Shown: positions 36,495-48,098 of the stretch, one piece after another | Layout: every line of letters begins with the position of its first letter | Position numbering within the stretch: the stretch's first letter is position 1 | DNA from: Cryptomeria japonica | Taxonomy: Eukaryota > Streptophyta > Pinopsida > Cupressales > Cupressaceae | Direction: 5' to 3' | NCBI RefSeq assembly: GCF_030272615.1 | Contig: NC_081405.1 | Span: forward strand, 573,779,252 to 573,843,251 | DNA: 64,000 bases | The notes under the pieces: model-generated | What the model was told of the DNA's origin: nothing | The model's input: only the letters and a program-made list of their open reading frames with translations | Database searches by the model: none | Made by a program: the position numbers and the translations under genes

Positions 36495-38310
36495 TTTTTT
36501 TTTTTTTGATAGGTAATAGGCCAAGGGCCGGAAGAATTTTATTAATTTAAAGTATTTTACATCTGGATTCGGTGTGCGCACTGGTAGGAAAGAACCAAGG
36601 CAAGAAAACCTCCAGTCTAGCCCAAGGAAGATTGACTTCCTAGAAAAATATATAGAATCTTTTGATGGTATTTCTACCTTACATTGCTTGGCAATTTTGC
36701 CATTGAAATAAGATCATAAAAAATTATACAAATGTTGTGGAATTATGAAAGTTCTGGAAGCTTATATTCACTTTCTGATATAGATCTTGAGTTGTGGCTT
36801 AAAAGATACTATCATTCCTTCTTGGTATCCTTGCCCTACAAAATAGACCAACCACCCCAAAAACACAAAACCATGCACTCGAAAATCTGGAAAACATCTT
36901 AAATTACCATGTCAGCATATGTTAGTCCGAGATCAAGCAACACATTGGTGAATAGAGGAAAATGGACCACCATAGAATAGTGGGTGTTATAGTGATAATC
37001 AGAAAATGCTCCAGTCAGGCCATATAATTCTAGAGTTTATCACAGGACATTTTTTAGGAGAATTATAAAATTTAGACTATGATTCATAGACCACTTGTCC
37101 ACAATTGACATATACAGAGCATATAACTTCATATGAATATAATTCTTGTATTTCATCTATCATAGGTAACCCCATCCTATATAGTTCTTAGTCTTGATCC
37201 AACAAAATATCATTCCTACATAAAACATCAGTTTGATTAATTATAAAGGCCTGGAAACCATAGTTGTCTATTCTGCCTAATCAGAATTGAAAATGAACCA
37301 GACACAACCAAAAATAAGAACCGAACGAAGCATGTTTTGCCCATATTAATTAGCGGCCCCGACTATACCAAAATCTCATACTAAGTCTCGATACCAGAGA
37401 CTAATAGGTTAGAAAGACCTCTGTATCAACTATACTATATCCTAGACCGCACCAAAGTAAAGAGTTATATAGAAAAATAACAATAGGGTGGTGGAAACCA
37501 AATATCACCAGATCAAACAAAATTTTGGGTCTTCAAGGGGGTAGCGCGGAGAGAGTTAATCCTCTTGTGCTTGGGAGTTTGGGCTTATAGGCTCCCCATC
37601 TAGCTCAATACCCTATAGGTTTAGGTAATCTTCAAACCAGGAGTCCTTATTTGGAGCGCAAAGGTGAAAAGGTAGAAGAAGAACTCAAGGCTCCTACGAA
37701 TTTCTTTAGCTCCGGCATTGAAGGCAGTTGGGTCTTCAATAACCAAAATATGCTTCTTGGGCACCAGGTTGTTATTAATGATCATCAAGATGTCATAATG
37801 CTTTGGCCTTGGGATGGTTAGTTCGTCACTAATATTGACATGAACCTTCTCCATCTCCCCTAGAATGGATGCTTTGAAGACATCCCTGCATAGGGTAGCC
37901 ATGATCTCTTTGTCCTTCTCAAAATACATTGTCACAGCTAGGAACGTGGCCGCTATATCTTGGTTGGCCCTAGTGTGGTCCTCATTAATGAGATATTCAT
38001 GCCCTAGAACTCTTTCGACTACATAAATCACCATCTCATGAGGGAGACGGATAATCCTTCTCAACCTATCCTTCGTGATCTCTCCACAAAAGGCTATCTG
38101 TCTTTTAACACTTTTCAATCTAACCGGAGTATCCATCGATGGAAATTACTTCTAATAAGCCTGAGAAATTCGAAAAGGCTGGTTTGCGAGCTTTTATTAA
38201 ATAAGGGGAGAATCGATGCCTTTGCAAAGCAGAGGACAGGGAGTAATGATTACATGACACTTAGATCATTTTACTTAATATTTCAGGTGATATTTCAGCG
38301 CAATTAAGAT
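36495..38310 (-). mobile_element. Retroposed unit with poly(A) tail, unknown type
   Basis: A minus-strand unit ending in a run of A (T-run 36,496-36,509 on the plus strand) after GGCCTATTACCTATC, with AATAAA-like signals about 30 bp before it. It contains the 171-codon ORF at 37,621-38,136 and a 3' region of about 1.1 kb. The tail marks LINE-driven retroposition. The 5' end (about 38,310) and target duplication could not be fixed. Confidence 0.5.
37621..38136 (-). CDS. Hypothetical protein of 171 residues, intact ORF
   Basis: An uninterrupted frame from the ATG at 38,136 to a stop at 37,621, with balanced codon use and higher GC than its surroundings. The protein is basic at the N-terminus (around KRQIAFCGEITKDRLRR), has mixed alpha-helical character and ends LQIRTPGLKIT. 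No signal peptide or membrane span is convincing. I recognise no family. It sits in a unit with a poly(A) tail, so it may be a retrocopied host gene, a gene carried by a LINE, or an element ORF. The intact frame among heavily stopped neighbours suggests a young insertion or selection. Confidence 0.5.
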   Translation of the reverse strand: MDTPVRLKSVKRQIAFCGEITKDRLRRIIRLPHEMVIYVVERVLGHEYLINEDHTRANQDIAATFLAVTMYFEKDKEIMATLCRDVFKASILGEMEKVHVNISDELTIPRPKHYDILMIINNNLVPKKHILVIEDPTAFNAGAKEIRRSLEFFFYLFTFALQIRTPGLKIT

Positions 38311-38459
38311 TTAAAATTATTGATATGACAGATCTATCTCGTCGATCACATATTCGTGTAATCATTAAAGATCAAGGTAGTAATTACATACTACTACTTA
38401 TGCCCGCCCCTTAAGCGTATGATTTATGTGTTAGACATCCTCAAAAAAGGGGAGGGGGA

Positions 38460-38875
38460 CACCTAGTTAATCCACTAGATAAGGCCGAAACTTAGGATTA
38501 GGCTAAGTTTTAAGAGTTAATGAGGATGATGATCCAAACCCCCTCTTAGTTTAAAAAGGAAAATAAATTTAAAGGTTATAATTCTAGCTAAAATTTGAAT
38601 TTGAAGGATACATCAAGGGGTAATGTTAAGTTTAAGGATGGTGGCCTGGCATAATGTTGATGAATGAGAAACCATCCACACCTTTATTTGCTAGCTGATC
38701 CGCTCTGGAGTTGCCTTCTCTATAAATATGGTTAAAGGTAATTTCATCCAAGGATTGAATATCAATCATGATGTTTGAAAGGATAGCATTGAGTTTCCAA
38801 TTAGGCATATTTCATTTTCTGAGGGCATTAATAATGATAGGGATATGATTATCTTTTTCATTACTTGCAATCATA
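38460..38875 (-). pseudogene. LINE 3' fragment with RNase H C-terminus
   Basis: Minus-strand remnant of a LINE. The frame at about 38,870-38,655 reads NWKLNAILSN, IQSLDEITFNHIYREGNSRA and DQLANKGVD, the C-terminal part of a plant LINE RNase H with its last His and Asp. Downstream (38,640-38,460) is 3' untranslated sequence. The 5' remainder of the element is missing. Confidence 0.75.
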
Positions 38876-39565
38876 AATTAACTAGTTGTATATAATCTTT
38901 TATTTAAATCAAAGTTTGAATTCACATAATTTATTTGCTTTTTACTGATTTAATTTTAAATTTGATTTAATATATTACAATTTTTTTAAATTAAAATTCT
39001 ATCAAAGGGTATTTGCTTTAATAGTAAGTTCACGGTGTAGGCATCTAGATGGCGCGAGTCCAAATCTTCTTATTAAAAAAGTAAATTAAAATAATACCAA
39101 ATTCTTTCATTTTTAATAAATTATTAATTTTAGAAAGTAAAATTTTCAATCTTAGAAATTTCTTAAATTAGAATTAATTAGTTTCATGCTTTCTGTATAT
39201 ATATGAAAGGACAAATATGCGTATATGTGAATAGACCATATATAAACTATACACCAATAATTTTAAAATTTTATTTATTTGTGAGGTTAAGTATCTTAAA
39301 CAAGACAAAATATTAAGTTAATGTAAGCACTTGAGCACCACAGTAGAAATAATTACTATAACAATAAATATCGAAAACATATGCGTGTATTGTCATCTCA
39401 TACAATTCAATGTAGTTCATTGCAGTAAAACCCAAACCAAATTCTAAGAATATGAAGCATTCACTACTTGTAATACCACTTTCAATAATTTTGTCCATTC
39501 ATACTGTACACTCCATCCTCTAGTAGCATTTTTGGCTCATTTGCCATAAATAATTACATTGTGCA
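38855..39565 (-). pseudogene. RING-H2 duplication unit 3, truncated gene end
   Basis: The 3' flank and the last codons of a third RING gene copy. The stretch 39,270-39,560 follows the same sequence as 42,640-42,910 (AGTAAAACC.A.ACCAAATTC, GAAGCATTCACTAC). The coding remnant at about 39,560-39,490 corresponds to the residues after the finger. The gene is cut at 39,566 by a copia LTR and its finger-coding part is absent. To the left, 38,855-38,990 matches the 5' flank of copy 2 (43,920-44,050), as expected for neighbouring tandem units. Confidence 0.75.
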
Positions 39566-39929
39566 TGTTGGCTACGTGTGATACGTGTGAAGCCGAGTCT
39601 AATGGATAGGATATGTTTAGTAAACTGCAGTATTCTTTCTACCATCAACAGTCTCCTCCTGTGCATGTTTTTGCATTTAGGAATCTTCTAGAAGAAGATG
39701 TTATTAAGAATTATGTTGTATGATGATATATACTGGTGAAGTGTGCTATATGTAGATGTACAAGAAACTAATATGAAATATATTGAGAATCCCCTAAAAG
39801 TAGATGTAGCCATTTTTTCCGAACCACTATAAATGTAGTTTCTTTTTTCTATGTGTGCTGTTATGATTTCATTATTTTATTTAAGCAATTTAGTTCTTCA
39901 TTTTTTCTGTGTTTCTTTTAATATCATCA
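39566..39929 (+). repeat. Copia-type LTR (5') inserted in RING copy 3
   Basis: A 364-bp LTR starting TGTTGGCTACG directly after the RING similarity ends, and finishing ...ATATCATCA just before the primer-binding site TGGTATCAGAGCC at 39,932. A TATAAATG box lies at about 39,829. No matching 3' LTR was found downstream, so the element is truncated. Confidence 0.75.
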
Positions 39930-40027
39930 ATTGGTATCAGAGCCAAGTAAAGAGAGTTCATTTTGTAGTTTCTTTTCTTTTCTAGAAATCAACGAAGAAG
40001 CTTTTGTTTTTTGTTTTTTTCAAAAAT

Positions 40028-40285
40028 ATGGATGAAGTGGACAAAAGGAAAATAGAGAAGTTTTCAAGCCAGAATTATGGATTGTGGAAAGTGCAGATGG
40101 AGTCTCTATTGATTAAACATGACCTTTCAGTGCTCTTCATGGCAAAATGAAAGGTCAAGGCAATTTATCAGATGAAGATTAGAGGAAATTTGATCAAAAG
40201 GCAAGGGAGACTATTTTCTTATCGTTGTCTAGCAACATGCTCTTAAATTTCTCAGCTGAGAAGACCACAAAGGATATGTGATAGG
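40028..40285 (+). pseudogene. Ty1-copia gag N-terminal fragment
   Basis: Begins with ATG after the primer-binding site and reads SQNYGLWKVQMESLLIKHDL, the hallmark start of plant copia gag. A frame change near 40,150 is needed to continue through the typical LSLSSNMLLNFSAEKT segment. Similarity ends near 40,285 and the rest of the element, including protease, integrase, RT and 3' LTR, is absent. Confidence 0.85.
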
Positions 40286-40949
40286 GAGAGTTTTAGGATT
40301 CCTTTTTAAAGGGAAGGGGATGGTGCACCGATACCACTCATAAAACAAAGCCATGGCATTGTTATTAGTTGAACAATAAAGGAAATAAACTTAAAATTAA
40401 GTTAAAATTATATGTATATAGTTTAAGTGTAATATTATATTATAGATTATTTATTAAAAATTAGATATTTGTTTATTTTTTATTAATAAAGAAGTGAGAA
40501 TAAGGGCATTGAACCTTTACATAGCAAAACTATTAAAAATCATAGTGCAGAAAATAGGCAAGTACTCCCCCTACTCCCCCCTACGTGGCACTTGTTTTTT
40601 TTAGTACTTGTGAGTTCTTAGTATTATTACATTCAGTTTAGTTTAATTGAGAGATATTAAATATAAGTAGCTTAACATGCCACTTTTACTAATACAAAGA
40701 AAAGTGGGAAAAACATGATAAATTTTATTAGGAGGCAAGTATGAGGTGGATATTGTCATATTAAACTGGCTTACATAATTATAAATATAATAATTTGAAG
40801 GTTTAAAATAATAATTAGTAAGTTAATATTATTTAATATATAAATAATTTTATATAAGATATAATTTTAACATTTTAATTTAATAAGTGGAGTAGGCAAA
40901 TCTTGGGTCGGCTGGCTGTTGTCTTACTATCTTAAACAATTTTAGGCAT
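40286..40949. other. AT-rich spacer
   Basis: No gene or clear repeat. A short C-rich patch at about 40,565-40,590 only. Confidence 0.5.
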
Positions 40950-42190
40950 GGTAAATTGATTTCCATTCTCTTTTATCTAGTTTCATCCTTGGAGAATAGT
41001 TTAGTTAAACATTTTGAAAACCAAGATAACCCTGTGATTCATGAAGGGCTTATCTTGTTGATTATGGAATACGCCCAGGCGCATGAACCGAAACCCTCCA
41101 CCAAGGATAAAACCCACATGTCCTCTTCTAACCCTAATGTGCAGTTGGTTTCTGATACGAAAATGGATGAGGATGACAGTGGTATAGTCATGGACTGGCG
41201 TGATATCAAGGATATGGAGGACCCTGATTATAGACCAAAAATAGAAGGGGAGCTTATGGTGACCTTGGGAACTAATAGTAGCCGAAAAATCAATCCTCCA
41301 AGGTGGGTGGCTAGTAAGTTCAATCTAGCAGTAGGAAAATGCAAGACCTGGAGCCACCCACCAAAAAGAAATTGAAACTTACCAAATCTAGTGGATCCAA
41401 AGTCCTGGACCACAAGATTAGGTTGGACATCCCTATTAAGGTGGATGATGAGAAACAGGGGCGTGCGATTAAGGAAAATAAAGGCAAGATAATGGAGGAG
41501 AGGGTGATGGGAAATCTGCTATTGGAGGCTACCAGAAGTTAGGAGAATTGTTGGAAATGGGTTGAGAAGGAATTTGGATCCCTAAAAGATGGGATTAAAG
41601 GAATTGTCGACACTTTCACAGAATCCCTTGGGCCCAATAAATCTGAAAATTTCTCAGGATGTGGAAACTATGAAGGTTAACCAAGAGTGTAGAATTAAGA
41701 AGCTAGAAGAGGATGTGAGTGAGATCAAGGAAAACCTGAACAATCTGGTGGAAATCAGTAGGTAGGCGATGAATAATAGCATTGATGGTTTGGAAAAGGT
41801 TAATTCCATGATGACTGATTATAGAACTAGGATCATCGCCAGTGACCATCGCATGGGAGATAAGTAGAAAAAGATTGCTTCAGAGGGTGGACAGAGTGTT
41901 GCTTGTGGTAAATTTAGTTTGGGTCTGTGAACTAGAACCAGGAGCCGGAGCCAGGACTAGGGTACCTGCAGATTCATCATGAAGGACTTGGAGAAGATTA
42001 ATAGAAGTATTATTTAGAAAAATACTAAATTGATGCACTCTCTTAGTTGAGTGCGTGGTCCTATTTTTTGGTTCAACTTTTTGTCTTTGGTCGATGTGGG
42101 GCTTGTCCGCTATTTTGCTTAGTTTTTTGGTTTGGTTGGCTGCTCGCCTTAAGTCCCTGTAAAACCCGTTTATCTTTATCAAAATCATTT
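40950..42190 (+). pseudogene. Unknown retroposon-type ORF, copy 2, broken
   Basis: Related in layout and in phrases to 9,430-11,088. The open part 40,956-41,375 contains NQDNPVIHEGLILLIMEYAQA, comparable to the NPTLHEGLMVVLYNHI phrase of copy 1, then an acidic region (MDEDDSGIVMDW). After a frame change at about 41,340 comes a lysine-rich segment (PTKKKLKLTKSSG), a stop at 41,540, and a coiled-coil-like tail to about 41,900 (KKLEEDVSEIKENLNNLVE). The 3' tail contains TTTTTGTCTTTGGTCGATG and ends CCCGTTTATCTTTATCAAAA at about 42,185. The N-terminal part of copy 1 is missing, as expected for 5' truncation. Confidence 0.5.
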
Positions 42191-42639
42191 TAATTTAATA
42201 TTATTATAATTTATCATTATAAATATTTTAATCAATTATACTACAACTCTAGATTTAATTAATTATTATTTGAAATTTTAAATAAAATGATAATTAATTA
42301 AGATTATTATAAATAAAATAATTAATTATAATTATAATTTTATACAATAATTAAATTATAACTATAATCTCAGTTATTATTATTTATTATAATTGTGATT
42401 AAAAAGCAAAATCAAGATTAGATAGTAATTGTTGTTATAAATATTCAATAATTAAATTACAATACTAAAAAGGTAAATATTAGTCACAACACTTATTTCG
42501 TTTTATAAATTTCCAAATTTAAGTATTCATCAGCTTATTCAAATCTATGCTCATACAAGTACAATAAAGTTTTAAAACAAGGTATTTGTAATCTAAGATT
42601 TACAGCTGGAATGTATATATATAAATATATTATATAATT
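42191..42639. other. AT-rich spacer
   Basis: Very AT-rich, with TTATTATAATT-type low-complexity tracts and no gene. Confidence 0.5.
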
Positions 42640-42857
42640 TATTTGTAAGGTTAAATATCTTACAAACTTTAGGTTAACGTAAGCACTTGAGTACTGGTAG
42701 AAAGAATTACGATAACAATAAATATCCAAAAATATGCGTGTGTTGTTCTCTCATACAATTCAATGCAGTTCATAGCAGTAAAACCGAGACCAAATTCGAA
42801 GAAGAGAAGCATTCACTACATGTAATATAACTTTCAATAATTCTTTCCATGCACACT

Positions 42858-43436
42858 CTAAACTCGATCCTTTGGTAGTGTTTCTGGCTCATTCTCCATA
42901 AAGAATGGCGTTGTGCAGATGGGACAAGTATTGTGATCCTCAAGCCATGGCCAAATACAGTGAGAATGAAATATATGTCCGATCATACAAGGAATTTCTC
43001 GAACCTCTTCTCCCAAAATAAAATCATGCCTACAAACTCCACAGAAAAGCCCATCATTAACATGAAAATCTGAAACTGTTACAATCGGCAGTCCCTCTAC
43101 CAATTCTTTCGCCTTCCTTTCATTCTCCGTTATCTTAACGATATTTCTCAGAATAGAATAGAGAGTATTGAAGACCCCACGTAACCACAGAATATCATCA
43201 GGGAGTCGATCCTCATGAACTTCAATCCGGAGAAATTCGGAATGTAATAAATCGTGACGGCTGTTAAGATGTTGCAGACGACGAGGCAGAGTTTCACGTT
43301 CCATTAAACAATTTGCTTGCATGAATAGCGTGGTGGCTTCGATACGTAAATCCCCCATGCGGAATTCCAGGCTTTTGCACCACTCTGCAAGTTCATTCTC
43401 CCTGCAACCCATTTTCTTGTCCTCCTGCATTTGCAT
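42858..43436 (-). CDS. RING-H2 finger protein, probable E3 ubiquitin ligase, copy 2
   Basis: Intact single-exon ORF of 192 residues, paralogue of 34,932-35,534. The same eight zinc ligands are present (CGVC, IPC, H and H in GHIFHSHC, CPIC), so the finger should fold. Differences from copy 1 include CH to FR at residues 25-26, R115 to G, F116 to L and D137 to H. The C-terminus is shorter, ending after MENEPETLPKDRV. The predicted role is ubiquitin transfer as an E3; substrate and location are unknown. The retained finger in both copies suggests either recent duplication or continued selection. Confidence 0.85.
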   Translation of the reverse strand: MQMQEDKKMGCRENELAEWCKSLEFRMGDLRIEATTLFMQANCLMERETLPRRLQHLNSRHDLLHSEFLRIEVHEDRLPDDILWLRGVFNTLYSILRNIVKITENERKAKELVEGLPIVTVSDFHVNDGLFCGVCRHDFILGEEVREIPCMIGHIFHSHCIWPWLEDHNTCPICTTPFFMENEPETLPKDRV

Positions 43437-44290
43437 TTCTTCAGTTAACTGCCTTTATCCAATTAGCAATCAACTGATTTTCAACTTGGTATGTGAATTT
43501 GTGGAATATGTAGTGAATGAAGCGTCAGCGATAGTTTCTTCAGGCGGCTCCTCAAAACAGGCGAGCCGTTGATCCAAACACTACTTAATTTAGGCATAAC
43601 TTTTCACCGCTTATCTTTATAAAGAGCTTGTAAATTTATTATTAATTATTGTTTCGAAATATTTTTAAAATCAGAATTTTTAAAGTTAACTGATTTATTT
43701 TTAAATGTTTATTATTAATGATTATTTTAAAATATTATTGATTTATTTGATTTTTTTTTAGTTTTGTTTTGAAGAAGGCATTCATAAGAAAAATTTAGAG
43801 TAATTAATAAGAAAATCATCTTAGAGTATCTTCATAATTAATTTTAGAGTAAAATAATTTAGAAAATTATAAAAATAATTTTTATTCTATGGGAAAAAAA
43901 AATATAATGGCTAACTTTTTCATTATTTGCAATTTTAAATTAGTTAGTTGTATATAATCTATAATTTAAATCAAAATTAAAATTCACTTAATTTTATTTG
44001 TTTTGTACTAATTTTATTTTAATTTTTATTTAACATATAACAAATTTTAGTTTCTATTAGAACTATAGTAATCTGGTTGTTCTTAACATGTTATTAATGC
44101 ATATGTTTTTAACCAATCATGTTACAAGTAATTTTCATATAAACAATACAAACTTACATTTGTTCAAAATAGAAACTTTCATTTTGTCTTTAGATTTTAC
44201 ATTTTAAATTTATTGTTAGTTGTAATTTTTTTATTCTTATACATAACTTTGATAAAGAATAAATAGTTATTAAGAGTAATTAGGAAATTG
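43437..44290. repeat. 5' flank of RING unit 2
   Basis: Non-coding. The part 43,520-43,880 matches the flank of copy 1 (35,880-36,270), and 43,920-44,050 matches 38,860-38,990. The remainder is AT-rich with no gene. The promoter of copy 2 should lie in 43,437-43,600, but no clear TATA box could be chosen. Confidence 0.65.
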
Positions 44291-44296
44291 TAAAAA

Positions 44297-44522
44297 CCTG
44301 TTTATCTTTATCAAAAACAATATAAGTATGTATTTAACCATATAAGTAACTTTTGATAAATTTTCTTGGTAAAAGATAGAAGAAATAGTTATTAAGAGTA
44401 AATGTAAAACCTGTTTATCTTTATAAAAAACAATATAAGTATGTATTTAACCATATAAGTAACTTTTGATAAATTTTCTTGGTAAAAGATAGAAGAAATA
44501 GTTATAAAGAGTAAATGGAAAT
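44297..44522. repeat. Two-copy 113-bp tandem duplication
   Basis: CCTGTTTATCTTTAT at 44,297 recurs at 44,410, each followed by nearly identical sequence (CAATATAAGTATGTATTTAA, then AAAAGATAGAAGAAATAGTTA). The start of each unit resembles the 3' end of the unknown retroposon at about 42,165-42,185. Confidence 0.85.
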
Positions 44523-44599
44523 TGTATTGTTATTTAAAGAAATTTTTTATGTTGTAATATGCATTTAACCATATAGATAACTTTTTTTGTATTAAAAAT

Positions 44600-47580
44600 G
44601 GAGAGACCAAAATAAGGAGAGTTTATACAAAAAAGAGCATGGGAGGCAGAGCCTCAACCATCATTCAATAGAGCCAGAGAGACTACCCGATTGAACATAG
44701 ACAATCGTTCACCTACCAAAAGGAGTCACAAAGTATATACAGTTATCCATAAGCATCTACTAAGCATCTACTAAACATCTATTGCAGAATCTCATCCTGG
44801 TTTTCCAACCATGTGGTCCATCCTTGTGGGCCTTCCATCCACACCACCTTCTTCCGATCTAGGATCTGGGTAAACATCTCGAGCTTGTCAAAGTAGGGAC
44901 CTCTGTTATCCCTAAGCTCCTTGATCAGCTTCTTTAGTGCATCATCGAAGGCAGTCTAGTTTTCTGCAATTCTAGCCCACTCAAAACCATCTTTCATCTC
45001 ATAGAAGAACATGGTTGCATGACCGTCTTTGAGGAAACACAACAACTTCTCCCTCTCGACATTCATCAGAAAGAATACCTGCACATCAATTTTATAACGT
45101 GTGAGTTTCCTAAAAACCCCAGTAAGAGACCTATCAGTACCTTGGAACTTTTCCTCATTTCAAAATTTCCAAATAAACCAAAGTATGAAAGATGACAGGA
45201 TTTGCCAGAATAGGTTAGCATCCTTCTTAAGGCCACAAATGAAACCAATAATAATATCAAGGCTACATACATGTTCAGTAATAGAGATTCCAAACATCAA
45301 CCAAACCTCTCTAGCAAAAATGTAGTCGAAAAAAATGTGTCTTATAGTCTCAGGCTTCCTACAAACAGAGCATAGGTCGAAAGTAGCCGAATTATTCCCA
45401 ATAGGTAGTCTATCTAGCATTAGCTTCCATTTGAAGCATTTTATCTTAGGGGGGATGGGAGACTTCCATAGTTTCTCAAAAATTTTCTACCAGGTAGAGG
45501 CATTAAGGTCAACATACCAAAGGGAATTAACATGATCGACCACTATGGTGTCATAAGTGAGCAGTTTGTAAATAGACTTGGCTTTGATCTTGGAGAGGAG
45601 GGATCCATCCTTCCATCGGAACGAGAGGTATCTGTGAGCATCTACATCAGTGTTCCTAGGAAGATTTAGACAAGTACATGCATTTTTTTTATCATATTGT
45701 AGGTTCTCTTATGTGAGGTAGGGAGACTATATTCATTGCTAAGATTCTCCCAGGTGATGAGATTGTCATGTTCCAAGATGTCCATAAGATACTTAATGCC
45801 CTTATTATACCAGCACCTAGCAGAGCATCCTTGGGTTATGGCAAGGGGTTTAGAGTTATGGTAGAGATTCCACCATACTGACCTTTCCCCATGAAGAGTT
45901 CTATTAGAGTCAATATTAGAGTTGGCAATAAGTTTATGCACATGCTCCCAGGCTTTCCAGATGGAGTTAAACACCCAAGGGCCTTGAACAGACACTGAGA
46001 ATCCTCCTACTACCAGATCACTAAAGTGGAGGGCTTCCCAAGATTTGGCAAGCTTGGGGACACCATTTTGTATGTTATTTCTAACAAGATTCTTCCAGGG
46101 TTCTTGACCTTCCAAAGAATGAAATATCCATTTGGCAGCAAGGGAAATTCATTGCGCTCTGAGATCCTTAAGACCCAGCCCACCAAGTTTCTTGTCTATG
46201 TGGCACCAGATCCATTTGACCATGTGGGCCTTTCTTTTACCCTTGCCATCAGACTAAAGGAAGCGTCTAATAGACTTTTGGATTTCAAAGATTTGGTAGT
46301 TACTGAACATCCAAATAGAGGAGTAGTATATACTATAGGTAGAAAGGATTTTCTAACAGACTTGGATCCTACCAGCCAGGGATAGAACCCTATTGTTCCA
46401 TTTGTTAATTTTTTTATTAATCCTTTCTTTGACCCAACTCCACATGTCTTTGAGAGAGGGAGAGACAGAAAAAGGGATACCAATGTATCTGACTATTTTA
46501 TTGGGTCCTCCCTATGAGTATCCAAATTGCTGAAGCCAGTCCGGGGGTTCCTCTTTCCACCCAAGGAGAATAGATTTGGAGATGGAGATACGAGCACCAA
46601 AGGCTCTACCAAAGGTTGCAAGTTTTTGATTGAAGGAGTCAATATTATTCCTAGAGAGCTCCAGGAAGGGCGAGGTATCATTAGCAAACTGAATCTTGAG
46701 CAATTCAGAGTCATCCGACATCTTAATGCCATAAACTCTAGTGATATGGTGTCATCTCTTAGGAGGTAGAATAGGGCATCCAAGGCAATAACAAACAAAG
46801 CAGGGGCAAGAGGGCAACCCTGCCTAATGGATCTAGAAAGAGGAATAGGCTGATAGAGTGACCCATTAATTTCAATTAGGGTGGAGGCATCTTTGAGGAG
46901 GATTTAAACATATTTACAGAACTCGTTAGGGAAGACAAAGGCTTTGAGCATAATGAGGATGAAGTCCCATTCTACCCTGCCATAGGCTTTCTCAAAGTAC
47001 ACAAGGAACATCGCAGTATCTTGATTGGAGGTCTTGGCCCATTCTATAGATTCCCATCTAGTGACAAGGTTCTCCAAAATATACCTACCTTTAATGAATC
47101 CTATTTGGGTAGAGCAGATGAACTTGGGAAGAATTTTCTCAAGGCGAGAAGCTAGGGCTTTGGCCAGGATTTTATAGGAGACGTTAAGGAGGGTAATTGG
47201 CCGCCAGTTTTTTATGAGGGCTTTGTCCCAATATTTTGGGATAAGTTTAACAATGCCCCTATTGATGGACTCCCCAAGGGTGCCATTATCAAGTGCTTTA
47301 GTGTATATGTCATAGAGGTTTTTGGTGACCCACTCAATATTGGTTTTGTAGAACTCAACAGGGAGTCCATCAGGGCCTGGGGCCTTATTATCCTAGAGAG
47401 CCTTAATGGCATCATCAATTTCTATCATAAAGATTTTGGTCTTGAGAAGAAGAGCTTCATTCTCGGAAATCCTCTCTAGGATAATATAACTACATCTATT
47501 TCTAGCATCCTTCAAAGCTTCATTATCCTCCGAGGTAAAGAGAGTCCTATAAGACATTTCAAAAGCATCTTTGATATCAA
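44600..47580 (-). mobile_element. LINE (family B), copy 1, 5' truncated
   Basis: Minus-strand LINE related to the copy at 48,100-52,767 over its full length. It starts inside ORF2 just before the RT domain (about 47,580) and ends near 44,600 with the shared 3' block GAGGCAGAGCCTCAAC (plus-strand reading). No target-site duplication was found by eye. Confidence 0.88.
44600..47580 (-). pseudogene. LINE B1 ORF2 remnant, RT and zf-RVT
   Basis: RT read from about 47,420 downward: NKAPGPDGLPVEFYK near 47,370, NWRPITLLNVSYKILAKALA near 47,190, then FEKAYGRVEWDFI near 46,970 and RQGCPLAPALFVIALDALF near 46,800. The catalytic site reads FANDTS instead of FADDTS near 46,680, so one of the two essential aspartates is lost. 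zf-RVT follows at 45,420-45,290 (LCSVCRKPETIRHIFFDY). The C-terminal 100 or so residues end with a VWMEGPQGWTTWLENQ run near 44,820. No RNase H is seen. Several stops and frameshifts. Confidence 0.88.
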
Positions 47581-47589
47581 TGATATCAA

Positions 47590-48098
47590 TATTTTTAAGC
47601 TTTATTTATTTTGTACTATATTTATTTACACATTCTCAAATATGATATTGAAATTTATAATCATTGGGCTTTTACGAAAAAACATAGAAAGTAGAAAATT
47701 TGTAGTTTCTGATATGCATACCTTACATTCAATATCTTTTCATTACCTAAAAATATTTTTTTAGGTGTATGAAAGACAATATAGTTATTAGCAATTTTGT
47801 TTATTTATATGTCCAGGCCAAACATTTGTGTGGGTGGGAAAAGAGGTAAATGGATATCAACAAAGTCATTAGCAATATTTAAAAGTAAAATATACATTGA
47901 TATATAAATATATGTAAAAAATATATAATTTTTATGCCACTTACCTATCAATCACACATATCTATGAACATCACATTCTCTCATTTATATGGCTATGAAA
48001 TTTTCCTTCCAAATTTAAAATACCTATGAAATTTTCCTTCAAAATTTAAAAATATGAAATTTAAAGTTTACATAATTTTATTTTTTATATTTGATATC
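47590..48098. other. AT-rich spacer between the two LINE B copies
   Basis: No gene. A 30-bp tandem duplicate (CTATGAAATTTTCCTTC, then AAATTTAAAA) lies at about 47,993-48,053. Confidence 0.55.

Noticed and set aside
37621-38136. Endogenous plant virus nucleoprotein
   Set aside because: The size would fit, but I see no motif that supports it; left as a hypothetical protein.
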